Positions 7,301 to 17,591 of a DNA stretch of 64,000 nucleotides are shown piece by piece (position 1 is the stretch's first letter; every line of letters starts with the position of its first letter). The notes under the pieces were generated by a model. It was given only the letters and a program-made list of their open reading frames with translations, ran no database searches and was not told where the DNA came from. The stretch comes from Streptomyces mashuensis (GTDB lineage Bacteria; Actinomycetota; Actinomycetes; Streptomycetales; Streptomycetaceae). The stretch is taken from the NCBI RefSeq assembly GCF_014654785.1, contig NZ_BNBD01000002.1, positions 558,001 through 622,000 on the forward strand, written 5' to 3'. Made by a program: the position numbers and the translations under genes.

Positions 7301-9746
7301 ACGCCACGACGGCACCGGTCACCGCGACCGGTCCGTCCGTGTCGGTACGCAGCACCGCCGCACCCCCCGCCCGCAGCGCCCCGACCGTCCGCGCCGCCGG
7401 ATGCCCATAGGGGTTACCGGCACCCACCGAGATCAACGCCAGCCGGGGCGCCGCACCCCGCAGCAGCTCCGCGTCCTGGTACGCCGAACCGTGGTGCGCC
7501 ACCTTGAGGACGTCCACCCGCGTCAGGTCCGGTCGCGCCTCCCGCAACTCCCGCTGCGCCGGCGGCTCCAGGTCACCCAGCAACAGCACGCTCAGCCCGC
7601 CGGCCCGGACCAGCAGAGCGACGCTGGCGTCGTTCGGGCCGTCCTCCGCCGCCGCCGACGTCCCCACCGGCGGCGGCCACAGCACCTCCCAGGACACATC
7701 GCCCAGCTGGCGCCGCTCCCCCGCCACCGCATCACCCACCGGCACCCCGGCGCGGCCCGCCACGCGCCGGACGAACGCCGCCTGCCCCGGCGGCTCGTGA
7801 TACGGCGACGTCTCCACCGCTCCCACCGCACGGCCCCGCAGCACACCCGGCAGACCGTCCACGTGATCGGCGTGGAAATGGCTCAGGAGCACCAACGGCA
7901 CCCGCTCCACCCCCAGCTCCCGCAGACAGCGGTCCACGGCCCGGGGTTCCGGCCCCGCATCGACGACCACAGCCGTACCCGGCCCGGCGGCCAGCACCAA
8001 CGCGTCGCCCTGCCCGACATCGCACGCAGCCACCCTCCAGTCCGGCGGCGGCCAGCCCGTGACCACCCGGGTCAGTGGAGCCGGGCGCACCACGGCCACG
8101 ACCAGGAGCAGCACGCAGCCCGCGCACGCCCACCGCCGTCCCGGCAGCCGGCGCCAGACGAGGATCACGGTCGCCGTGAACACCGCCAGCAGCAGGCCGC
8201 CCCGCACACCACCCGGCCAGTCGAGTTCCGCTCCGGGCAGGCCCGCCCCCGTCCGGGCGACCTTCGCCGTCCACAGCGCCGGCCACCCGGCGAGCCACGC
8301 CAGGGCCCGCGCGAGCGGCATGGCCACCGGCGCCGCGGCCAGCGCCGCGAACCCCAGCACTGTGGCGGGCGCGACCGCCGGCTCCGCCAGCAGATTGCAG
8401 GGCACCCCCACCAGGCTCACGCGGGCCGCCAGCACGGCGATCACCGGTGCGCACACCGCCTGCGCCGCCCCCGCTGCCGCCAGCGCCTCGGCGATCCTCG
8501 GCGGCACCCCCCGCCGGCGCAGGGCCTCGCTCCAGCGCGGCGCCAGGGTGAGCAGCGCCCCGGTCGCCAGGACGGACAGCACGAAGCCGTAGCTCCGCGT
8601 CAGCCACGGATCGAGGAGCACCAGCAGCAGAACGGCCGCGGCGAGCGCCGGCAGCAGGCTCCGGCGGCGCCCCGTGGCCAGCGCCAGCAACGTGATCAGG
8701 CCGCACGCCGCGGCCCGCAGCACACTCGGGTCGGGCCGGCAGACCACCACGAAGCCCACCGTCAGCGCACCCCCGAGCAGCGCGGTCAGCCGCAGGGGAA
8801 TCCCCAGCTGCGCCGCCACGCCGCGCCGTTCCGCCCGGGACGCCAGGTGCGCCGGCCCGAGGAGCAGCGCGATCATGATCGTGAGATTTCCTCCCGACAC
8901 GGCGAGGAGGTGGGTGAGGTCCGTGGCCTTGAACGCCTCGTCGAGGTCCGGGGGGACACGTGAGGTGTCGCCGACCACCAGGCCCGGCAGCAGCGCCCGT
9001 GCGTCGGGCGCCAGCCCGTCCGTGGCTTCCCGCAGTCCCGCCCGCAGACGGCCGGCGGCCCGCTGCAGGACGGTGGGGCCCTCGATGACGTGCGGCCGCG
9101 CGTCCCTGGTCCGTAGCACCGCGGCGATGCGGTCGCCGCGGTGGAGCGGCGGCGCGAGCCGCACCTCCGTGCGGAGCCGGGTCGAGGGCAGGAGCCCCTG
9201 CCAGGAGGCCGGCGCGACGAGCAGGACGGGGGTTCTGACGTCCGTCCGGACGCCGTCCGTGAGGACACGGGTCACCTCGGCGTCCGCCACCACCGCCGGT
9301 GTGGTGCGGACCGAGCCCCGCACCCGCGGCCGGGTGGCGCGTGGGTCGCCGGTGAGGCTCAGCTCGACCGTCGCATGCGCGGACCGCCGGGCCAGCTCCG
9401 GCACCGGCCCGCGCCGTAAATCCGCGCCCGCCAGAGCCCCGCCCGTCGCACCGGCAGCAGCGCACAGCAGCGTCGCGGCCACCGCCCCGGCCACGCCCGG
9501 CCGCCCCCAGCGTCCCCCGGCGCCGCCCCGCCTGCTCGCCTTCCACAGCCTCACCGCCGCGACCAGCGCTCCCAGCGCCAGGCCCGCCGCCGTCCAGCCC
9601 GCCACCGCGGGCGGCAGCGCCAGGGCCGCCGCCGTCGCCGCCCACGCCGCGAGGGCCGGGCCCAGCAGCCGCAGGTCGGCCGGGCGCTCCCGGTCGCTCT
9701 CCGCTTCTTCTGGTGCCGTGCCAGGGCGTGTGGTCGTCGGGGTCAT
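7044..9746 (-). CDS. comEC: ComEC/Rec2 DNA-uptake channel with metallo-beta-lactamase domain
   Basis: The 900-residue polytopic membrane protein has an N-terminal ComEC domain, a central competence channel (the conserved LLAVSGGNLTIM region, then many hydrophobic helices) and a C-terminal metallo-beta-lactamase-like domain with HFHADHVDG and DVLKVAHHGS. In competent bacteria it carries single-stranded DNA across the membrane. The ATG at 9746 overlaps the comEA stop by four bases (ATGA), so the two are translationally coupled. The conserved domain ends near GPVAVTG at about 7310; the remaining ~85 residues are Arg/Pro-rich, not conserved in style, and antisense to the gene at 7013-7300. The true stop may therefore be earlier in a variant frame. 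Confidence 0.9.
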   Translation of the reverse strand: MTPTTTRPGTAPEEAESDRERPADLRLLGPALAAWAATAAALALPPAVAGWTAAGLALGALVAAVRLWKASRRGGAGGRWGRPGVAGAVAATLLCAAAGATGGALAGADLRRGPVPELARRSAHATVELSLTGDPRATRPRVRGSVRTTPAVVADAEVTRVLTDGVRTDVRTPVLLVAPASWQGLLPSTRLRTEVRLAPPLHRGDRIAAVLRTRDARPHVIEGPTVLQRAAGRLRAGLREATDGLAPDARALLPGLVVGDTSRVPPDLDEAFKATDLTHLLAVSGGNLTIMIALLLGPAHLASRAERRGVAAQLGIPLRLTALLGGALTVGFVVVCRPDPSVLRAAACGLITLLALATGRRRSLLPALAAAVLLLVLLDPWLTRSYGFVLSVLATGALLTLAPRWSEALRRRGVPPRIAEALAAAGAAQAVCAPVIAVLAARVSLVGVPCNLLAEPAVAPATVLGFAALAAAPVAMPLARALAWLAGWPALWTAKVARTGAGLPGAELDWPGGVRGGLLLAVFTATVILVWRRLPGRRWACAGCVLLLVVAVVRPAPLTRVVTGWPPPDWRVAACDVGQGDALVLAAGPGTAVVVDAGPEPRAVDRCLRELGVERVPLVLLSHFHADHVDGLPGVLRGRAVGAVETSPYHEPPGQAAFVRRVAGRAGVPVGDAVAGERRQLGDVSWEVLWPPPVGTSAAAEDGPNDASVALLVRAGGLSVLLLGDLEPPAQRELREARPDLTRVDVLKVAHHGSAYQDAELLRGAAPRLALISVGAGNPYGHPAARTVGALRAGGAAVLRTDTDGPVAVTGAVVAFTRSRASRRTPRPVRGARGGSVRRPGPPRRPATGRPRRRPRRPGPRGPPAGRRRGRSGGPLRRPPRRRSPGRGGRAGGVRNRRSH

Positions 9747-10531
9747 GGCTGCACCAGCGGCTTCAGGTCCGTGAAGCGGCGGGCACCGATGCCGTTCACC
9801 TTGCGGAGGTCGGTGACCGAGCGGAAACCGCCGTGCTGGGTGCGGTAGTCCAGGATGTGCTGGGCCAGGACCGGCCCCACACCCGGCAGCGCGTCCAACT
9901 GCTCCAGCGTGGCCGAGTTGAGGCTCAGCGGCCCCTGTCCCCGGCCTGCCGGCCCGGCCGTCGTACTGCTCCCCGACGGTGCCGGCGGTGGGCTCCCGGC
10001 CGCGCCCACCACGATCTGTTCCCCGTCCACGAGGACCCGGGCCCGGTTGAGGCCGCTGATGTCCGCGCCCTCGCGGGCGCCGCCCGCCGCCGCCAGGGCG
10101 TCGGCCACCCGCGAGCCCGCCGGCAGCCGCCGCACCCCCGGATCGCGGACCTTCCCCGCCACGTCCACCACGACCACGGCGGCACTCGGCGAAGCGCTCC
10201 TCTGCACCGGCGCCGGGGCGGGGACAGCAGCCGCGGCCGTGGCCTCCGGAACCTCCCGCCGCGGCGGCCGTACCGCCTCCGGACGGCCGGCCCAGAAGTG
10301 GTGCACCGCCAGAGCGAGCACCCCCACGAGCAGCACCGCCAGCGCCGCCAGCGTCCGCAGCTCGATGCCGCACCGCACCCGCACCCACACCGGCAGGCGC
10401 TCGGTCAGCGCATCACGCCAACTCCCCGCCGGCCGCTGCGCGGTGGGAGGAGTCGCCGTACGCTCCCGCAGCGCGCCGATGTCGGGCGCCGGCCGCGAAG
10501 CCGTGGTGACGGTGGGTGACGAAGAAGCCAT
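9743..10531 (-). CDS. comEA: ComEA-type DNA-binding protein
   Basis: This is a 262-residue membrane-anchored protein: cytoplasmic N-terminus of about 60 residues, a hydrophobic helix near residues 60-80 (LAALAVLLVGVLALAV), a Pro/Ala linker, an SLBB-like domain (VDVAGKVRDPGVRRLPAGSR), then a helix-hairpin-helix domain (SLNSATLEQLDALPGVGP ... INGIGARRF-like KVNGIGARRF) that binds DNA without sequence specificity. It works with ComEC. It heads the comEA-comEC operon, starting 99 bases from the neighbouring degV-type gene. Confidence 0.93.
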   Translation of the reverse strand: MASSSPTVTTASRPAPDIGALRERTATPPTAQRPAGSWRDALTERLPVWVRVRCGIELRTLAALAVLLVGVLALAVHHFWAGRPEAVRPPRREVPEATAAAAVPAPAPVQRSASPSAAVVVVDVAGKVRDPGVRRLPAGSRVADALAAAGGAREGADISGLNRARVLVDGEQIVVGAAGSPPPAPSGSSTTAGPAGRGQGPLSLNSATLEQLDALPGVGPVLAQHILDYRTQHGGFRSVTDLRKVNGIGARRFTDLKPLVQP

Positions 10532-10630
10532 GTCCGTGACCGTACGCTGCTTGCAAGCGTTCCGTCCGGATGGCTCAATTCCTGTGGAAAACCCCGCCGT
10601 TGCGGATCATTCCGTCACCCGGAAGAGGGG

Positions 10631-11476
10631 TCAGCGTGCCGACACCACCACGCCCAGCAGCCCCGGTCCCGTGTGCGCGCCGATGACCGCGCCCACCTCG
10701 CTCACGTGCAACTCCCCCAGCTGCGGCACCCTTTCCCGCAACCGCTCGGCGAGCAGCCCCGCGCGCTCGGGCGCCGCCAGGTGGTGCACGGCGATGTCCA
10801 CCGGGCCCGCGCCCGCCCGCTCCACCGCCGTCTCCTCCAGCCGGGCGATGGCCCGCGACGTCGTGCGGACCTTCTCCCGCAACTCGATGCGGCCACCCTC
10901 CAGCTGCAACAGCGGCTTCACCATCAGCGCCGAGCCGAGCAACGCCTGCGCCGCACCAATACGGCCGCCGCGCCGCAGGTAGTCGAGGGTGTCGACGTAG
11001 AAGTAGGCCGCCGTGCCCTGAGCACGCTTCTCGGCCGCGGCCACCACCTCGTCCGGCGTGCCGCCCGCCTGTGCCGTCTCGGCGGCGGCCAGGGCGCAGA
11101 AACCGAGGGCCATCGCCACCATGCCCGTGTCCACCGTTCTGACCGGCACCGGCGCTTCGCGCGCCGCGAGCACCGCGGCGTCGTACGTGCCGGAGAACTC
11201 GGCCGACAGGTGCAGCGAGACGATCCCCTCCGCCCCTGCCTCGGCGGCGCGCCGGTAGGCGGCGGCGAAGACCTCGGGTGCCGGGCGTGACGTGGTGACC
11301 GGCTTGCGCTTCTGCAGCGCCTGGGCCACCGACCGGGCCGAGATCTCGGTGCCCTCCTCCAGCGCCTCGTCGCCCAGGACGACCGTCAGCGGAACGGCGG
11401 TGATGCTGTGCCGCTCCATCGCCTGCCGGGGCAGGTAGGCCGTGGAATCGGTGATGATCGCGACATGGCGGGACAT
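10631..11476 (-). CDS. DegV family fatty-acid-binding protein
   Basis: The 281-residue product opens with MSRHVAIITDSTAYLP, the DegV signature in which the Ser/Thr of DST contacts the carboxylate of a bound fatty acid. The second conserved area is the TSRPAPEVF loop (around residue 70). Proteins of this family supply or bind fatty acids, in some bacteria for a fatty-acid kinase (FakB role). No FakA partner is visible here. The start at 11476 is supported by the family N-terminus; an ATG at 11542 would add a non-conserved Arg/Gly stretch. It is on the same strand as comEA. Confidence 0.9.
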   Translation of the reverse strand: MSRHVAIITDSTAYLPRQAMERHSITAVPLTVVLGDEALEEGTEISARSVAQALQKRKPVTTSRPAPEVFAAAYRRAAEAGAEGIVSLHLSAEFSGTYDAAVLAAREAPVPVRTVDTGMVAMALGFCALAAAETAQAGGTPDEVVAAAEKRAQGTAAYFYVDTLDYLRRGGRIGAAQALLGSALMVKPLLQLEGGRIELREKVRTTSRAIARLEETAVERAGAGPVDIAVHHLAAPERAGLLAERLRERVPQLGELHVSEVGAVIGAHTGPGLLGVVVSAR

Positions 11477-11560
11477 GCCCCGGAGGTTACCCCTCCGGCC
11501 GCCCGAGCGGCAGTACGGCCCCGAGCCCGCACCCAGCGTCACCGCCCTCGCCGGGGCAGC

Positions 11561-12283
11561 TCAGGCCGTGCTCTCCGGCCGCTTGGCCTGCTGCCAGGAG
11601 TGCCGCGTCTGCCACCGCGGGTCCGGGCCCTTGTCCAGCGCCGGCCGCGCACCCGCCTCCTCCGCCACGGAGTCCTGGGCGCCCGTACCGCCCGTGCCGG
11701 TACCGGCAGCCGGCCGTCCCTCCGCCGACGGCTCCCCCTCCTGCTCCCAGTGCCGCAGCGCGCCCGCCTCCATGCGGATCTGCTCGCTCAGCTCCGTCAG
11801 GTCGTCGTGGGCGAACCGGCGGGCCCGGTCCTGGGCCGCCCAGCGCAGCGCGTTCGCCGAGTGCGTCACACGCTCCGTGCGCTCCCGCACCTCGGGCAAC
11901 CGTGCCGCCACCCGCTCCCGGTCCGGCTCGGTCTCCAGCTTCCGCAGCTCCTCGTCGAGCTCGCGGCCGTGCGCGCTCAGCCGCTCGAAGAGGGCCAGGG
12001 ACTCCGACAGCGACCCGTCCTCGGCGACGCCCGACCGCAGCACCTCCTGGGTGGCCCGCATCGATGTCCGCAGCGACAGCCGCAGGTCGGCGATCTCCCC
12101 CGCCGCACCGCCCTGCGTGTACTTCTTCGCCTTCAGCCGCGTGTCCTCCACGGTGCGGCGCGCCTGCGTGACCGTGCGGTCCACGCCGCGCTGCACCGCG
12201 CGCACCGCCTTCACCGTCGCGAACACCGCCAGTGCCACGACCAGCGCGAAGACCAGGGCGACGATCACGGCCGCGATTTCCAT
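11561..12283 (-). CDS. Single-pass membrane protein with long coiled-coil-like domain
   Basis: This protein is 240 residues long. It begins with an N-terminal hydrophobic helix (MEIAAVIVALVFALVVALAVF) followed by a long, charged, mostly helical segment (residues 30-190) with heptad-like spacing, then a Pro/Gly-rich tail ending KRPESTA. No enzymatic motif is seen. GAGGAG eleven bases upstream of the ATG at 12283 fixes the start; the longer frame to 12403 overlaps the leuS terminator. It lies between the DegV gene and leuS. I do not recognise the family beyond its conservation in position. Confidence 0.8.
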   Translation of the reverse strand: MEIAAVIVALVFALVVALAVFATVKAVRAVQRGVDRTVTQARRTVEDTRLKAKKYTQGGAAGEIADLRLSLRTSMRATQEVLRSGVAEDGSLSESLALFERLSAHGRELDEELRKLETEPDRERVAARLPEVRERTERVTHSANALRWAAQDRARRFAHDDLTELSEQIRMEAGALRHWEQEGEPSAEGRPAAGTGTGGTGAQDSVAEEAGARPALDKGPDPRWQTRHSWQQAKRPESTA

Positions 12284-12370
12284 GTACGCGCTCCTCAGCG
12301 TCCAGCCCGGCGTCCTCGGCCCGGCGTCCCAGCCGTTCCCGGCGGTCCCACCTCTCCACCGTAAACGCAA

Positions 12371-12411
12371 CGGGGAGGCCGCGGGTTCCATCGGAACCCC
12401 CAACCTCCCCG
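12371..12411 (-). terminator. leuS terminator
   Basis: The stem is in two parts: CGGGGAGG (12371-12378) pairs with CCTCCCCG (12404-12411), and inner GGGTTCC pairs with GGAACCC around an ATC loop. It lies about 75 bases past the leuS stop and ahead of the next gene. A smaller stem, TAAGGG/CCCTTA (12412-12427), sits directly next to it. Confidence 0.7.
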
Positions 12412-12485
12412 TAAGGGAGAACCCTTATGCGAGAGCCCTCAGACACGAGCGCTCATACGAGAGAGCCCTCATGCCCGGGCCGCCA

Positions 12486-15374
<2,889 letters not shown>

Positions 15375-15459
15375 CGTCTTCCAAGCTCCATCGATCGTCG
15401 TCTCTGCCTGCGGTCGCGATGCCGGCCCGCCCGGGGTCCCGGGGCCGGGGCCGGAAATG

Positions 15460-15483
15460 AAAAAACCCCTCGCACAGGAGGGG
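15460..15483 (-). terminator. Intrinsic attenuator in the leuS leader
   Basis: On the minus strand, CCCCTC and GAGGGG form a 6-bp stem with a 6-base loop, directly followed by six T residues (15465-15460). This is a canonical rho-independent terminator, rare in form for this GC-rich genome, placed 86 bases upstream of leuS and 42 bases past the leader-peptide stop. Confidence 0.8.
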
Positions 15484-15497
15484 ACGCCGCGCCGATT

Positions 15498-15518
15498 CCG
15501 GCCGGAGTCACCGGCCGG
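15498..15518 (-). promoter_or_regulatory. Leader hairpin between leuL-type peptide and attenuator
   Basis: CCGGCCGG-AGTCA-CCGGCCGG is a perfect 8-bp stem with a 5-base loop. It starts seven bases past the leader-peptide stop codon, where a stalled or released ribosome would cover or expose it. It may act as pause hairpin or compete with an antiterminator. Confidence 0.55.
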
Positions 15519-15524
15519 TGCTGA

Positions 15525-15563
15525 TCAGCGCGGCTCGCTAAGCAGGAGGCGTACGGCACGCAT
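15525..15563 (-). CDS. Leader peptide of leuS (12 residues, three consecutive Leu)
   Basis: ATG at 15563 opens a 12-codon frame reading MRAVRLLLSEPR with stop TGA at 15525. The three adjacent Leu codons are CTC, CTG and CTT. Ribosome stalling here when Leu-tRNA is scarce would let transcription continue past the attenuator into leuS. No ribosome-binding site precedes the ATG; instead a TAACCT box (15575-15570) lies six bases upstream, so the message is probably leaderless and begins at or next to the ATG. Attenuators upstream of leuS have been predicted computationally in some Streptomyces; this copy fits that class. Confidence 0.75.
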   Translation of the reverse strand: MRAVRLLLSEPR

Positions 15564-15569
15564 GGGGTC

Positions 15570-15575
15570 AGGTTA
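15570..15575 (-). promoter_or_regulatory. Predicted -10 box of the leuS leader promoter
   Basis: TAACCT on the minus strand matches the vegetative -10 consensus and places the transcription start at the leader-peptide ATG. The -35 region is poor: TTCGTT is 19 bases upstream and TTCGGT is 15. Confidence 0.4.
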
Positions 15576-15630
15576 CCGCAGCGCCCCGCCACCGAACGAA
15601 CGGATACGGTCACGGCGCCGCACACGCAGT

Positions 15631-15660
15631 GAGCGGGCCGTCCCGGAGGACGGCCCGCTC
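15631..15660 (-). terminator. Terminator of the first tRNA-Ala
   Basis: A perfect 13-bp stem, GAGCGGGCCGTCC with GGACGGCCCGCTC and a CGGA loop, begins nine bases past the tRNA 3' end. Confidence 0.75.
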
Positions 15661-15668
15661 ACTCGCTG

Positions 15669-15741
15669 TGGAGCTAAGGAGAATTGAACTCCTGACCTCC
15701 TGCATGCCATGCAGGCGCTCTACCAACTGAGCTATAGCCCC
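15669..15741 (-). tRNA. tRNA-Ala (anticodon GGC)
   Basis: A 73-base cloverleaf: the acceptor strands GGGGCTA and TAGCTCC pair with one G-U; D arm GCTC/GAGC; anticodon stem CCTGC/GCAGG with loop ATGGCAT, hence anticodon GGC reading the common GCC and GCU codons; T arm AGGAG/CTCCT with loop TTCAATT. Discriminator base A; the 3' CCA is not encoded. It is identical to the copy at 16210-16282. Confidence 0.96.
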
Positions 15742-15781
15742 GTGTTCTGTTGTTCCGCCCGTTCGCCGGGCGACACGGAGT

Positions 15782-15812
15782 ACATTACACGGCCCCACCC
15801 CCGTTCCGCCAA
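15782..15812 (-). promoter_or_regulatory. Predicted promoter of the first tRNA-Ala
   Basis: TTGGCG (15812-15807) and TAATGT (15787-15782), 19 bases apart on the minus strand, place the start about 35 bases before the tRNA. Confidence 0.4.
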
Positions 15813-15844
15813 ATCGATGATCGAAGCGGCGGTGGCCGGCGCGG

Positions 15845-16078
15845 CTAGGCGGCGACGAACGAGTAGAACCGCTTCAGCGTGCAGTGCTCGTCGAGCAGCC
15901 GGCCGTAGATCGGTTCGCCCTCGAGTTCCCGGTAGGTCTCGATGGGGTCGCCTTTTATGATCAGCGCCCGTGCGCATTCGACGCACCAGTACTGGTAGTC
16001 CGAGTTGAGCGGCTCCATGTCACGGACGATCGGCGTGCCGCTGCCGCACCAGTCGCACTTCCGGCTGTGAGCACCCAT
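15845..16078 (-). CDS. Small zinc-ribbon protein of unknown function
   Basis: The 77-residue product has two Cys pairs, CDWC (residues 8-11) and CVEC (about 32-35), which could bind one zinc ion. The rest is a compact acidic/aromatic domain (GDPIETYRELEGEPIYGRLL, then a KRFYSF end). No enzyme motif is visible. It sits alone between the two tRNA-Ala genes. The ATG at 16078 is followed by sensible codons throughout. It could bind RNA, DNA or protein; nothing in the context decides this. Confidence 0.8.
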   Translation of the reverse strand: MGAHSRKCDWCGSGTPIVRDMEPLNSDYQYWCVECARALIIKGDPIETYRELEGEPIYGRLLDEHCTLKRFYSFVAA

Positions 16079-16169
16079 GGGTCAGCCCCGACCCCCTCCC
16101 CTTCGGCTCTTCTTCGGCCCTTCGCTCCCGGCCGTCCGATTCTGCCACGGGAGGGTGCCTGAACAGCAA

Positions 16170-16201
16170 TGATCCCGCCTCCCAGGAGGGAGGCGGGATC
16201 A
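16170..16201 (-). terminator. Terminator of the second tRNA-Ala
   Basis: A perfect 14-bp stem (TGATCCCGCCTCCC with GGGAGGCGGGATCA), four-base loop AGGA, starts nine bases past the tRNA end. Confidence 0.8.
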
Positions 16202-16209
16202 TCTCGGGG

Positions 16210-16282
16210 TGGAGCTAAGGAGAATTGAACTCCTGACCTCCTGCATGCCATGCAGGCGCTCTACCAACTGAGCTATAGCCCC
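16210..16282 (-). tRNA. tRNA-Ala (anticodon GGC), second copy
   Basis: All 73 bases are identical to the copy at 15669-15741: same acceptor, anticodon loop ATGGCAT and T arm. It has its own promoter and terminator, whose sequences differ from those of the other copy, so the duplication is confined to the tRNA and immediate edges. Confidence 0.96.
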
Positions 16283-16332
16283 GCTGTTCCCGGCTTCCGG
16301 GGTTTCCCCCGCGCTTGCCGCGAACAAGATGA

Positions 16333-16362
16333 ACTTTAGCCTGTGACCTGCCCCGATGTGAA
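16333..16362 (-). promoter_or_regulatory. Predicted promoter of the second tRNA-Ala
   Basis: TTCACA (16362-16357) and TAAAGT (16338-16333) are 18 bases apart on the minus strand, about 45 bases before the tRNA. This also lies just past the stop of the histidine phosphatase gene. Confidence 0.45.
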
Positions 16363-16382
16363 ATCGGCCGGTGGCACCGGCG

Positions 16383-17036
16383 TCAGTCGTCGTCGCCGAG
16401 CACCGGCTCGGGCAGCGACCCGGCGTTGTGCTCCAGCAGGCGCCAGCCGCGCGCGCCCTCGCCCAGCACCGACCAGCAGCAGTTGGTCAGGCCGCCCAGC
16501 GCCTCCCACGAGCGGGACTCCAGGCCCAGCAGCCGGCCGATCGTCGTACGGATCGTGCCGCCGTGGCTGACGACCACGAGCGTGCCGCCGTCCGGCAGCC
16601 TGCCGGCGTGGTCGAGCACCACCGGGGCGGCCCGGTCGGCGACCTCGGTCTCCAGCTCGCCGCCGCCACGCCGCACCGGCTCGCCACGCTTCCACGCCGC
16701 GTACTGCTCGCCGAAGCGCCCGGCGATCTCCTCGTGCGTCAGGCCCTGCCACTCACCCGCGTACGTCTCGCGCAGCGCGGGGTGCGTGGTGACCTTCAGG
16801 CCCGTGACGGTCGCCAGCTCGGCGGCGGTGTCCCGGGCCCGTCGCAGGTCGGAGGCGACGATGGCGTGCGGCTTGAGGGCGGCCAGCAGACGGGCGGCCC
16901 GGCGGGCCTGCGCCACGCCGGTCTCCGTCAGGTCGATGTCCGTGGTGCCCTGGAAGCGCCGCTCGACGTTCCAGGAGGTCTGGCCGTGCCGCCACAGGAC
17001 GATCCGGCGGCCGCGGCCCGTGGTGCCGCCGTTCAG
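16383..17036 (-). CDS. Histidine phosphatase (phosphoglycerate-mutase family)
   Basis: The protein is about 217 residues. The catalytic motif LWRHGQTSWN (phospho-His) is near the N-terminus, RRARDTA gives the second Arg, ETYAGEWQG contains the conserved acid, and VVVSHGGTIR the second active-site His. Substrate is not evident; such proteins include mutases and broad phosphatases. The start is unusual: the family N-terminus maps to a CTG at 17036 that overlaps the rsfS stop as CTGA, and no ATG or GTG is close in frame. Upstream frame to 17489 is only the shadow of rsfS. It is translationally coupled to rsfS. Confidence 0.88.
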   Translation of the reverse strand: MNGGTTGRGRRIVLWRHGQTSWNVERRFQGTTDIDLTETGVAQARRAARLLAALKPHAIVASDLRRARDTAAELATVTGLKVTTHPALRETYAGEWQGLTHEEIAGRFGEQYAAWKRGEPVRRGGGELETEVADRAAPVVLDHAGRLPDGGTLVVVSHGGTIRTTIGRLLGLESRSWEALGGLTNCCWSVLGEGARGWRLLEHNAGSLPEPVLGDDD

Positions 17037-17470
17037 CTCAGGCCCCCGTCCAGGTCGTCGCCGGCCTGGCTGCGGGCGTACTCCTCGCCCTTGCCGCGCG
17101 TGGCCACGGCGTCCTCGGGCAGGGCGATCTCCGGGCAGTCCTTCCACAGCCGCTCCAGCGCGTAGAAGACGCGCTCCTCGCTGTGCTGGACGTGCACCAC
17201 GATGTCGACGTAGTCGAGCAGGACCCAGCGGGCGTCGCGGTCGCCCTCGCGGCGGACCGGCTTGGCGCCGAGCTCCTTCAGCAGCCGCTCCTCGATCTCG
17301 TCGACGATCGACTTGACCTGGCGGTCGTTGGGGGCGGAGGCCAGCAGGAAGGCGTCCGTGATCGACAGTACGTCGCTGACGTCGTACGCGATGACATCGT
17401 GGGCGAGCTTGTCGGCGGCAGCCTGGGCGGCAGCCTGGATGAGCTCGATGGAGCGGTCCGTGGCGGTCAC
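17033..17470 (-). CDS. rsfS: Ribosome silencing factor RsfS
   Basis: A 145-residue DUF143/Iojap protein that binds L14 on the 50S subunit and blocks subunit joining in starvation. Recognisable blocks are DVIAYDVSDVLSITDAFLLA, SAPNDRQVKSIVDEIEERL and WVLLDYVDIVVHVQ. A Gly/Asp-rich C-terminal tail follows. The start is GTG at 17470. It lies between the LCP gene and the histidine phosphatase, in a nadD-LCP-rsfS-phosphatase run; nadD with rsfS is a widespread pairing. Confidence 0.96.
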   Translation of the reverse strand: MTATDRSIELIQAAAQAAADKLAHDVIAYDVSDVLSITDAFLLASAPNDRQVKSIVDEIEERLLKELGAKPVRREGDRDARWVLLDYVDIVVHVQHSEERVFYALERLWKDCPEIALPEDAVATRGKGEEYARSQAGDDLDGGLS

Positions 17471-17591
17471 AAGCCATGCTTTCGGTCAAGAGGGGCAGTA
17501 CACCTCAAGGGTCTCACGACGCGCCGCCCGGCTTCCCCGGGTTATCCACCGCACCCCCGGGCCGGTACGACCATCGCACCGCCGGCGCCTC

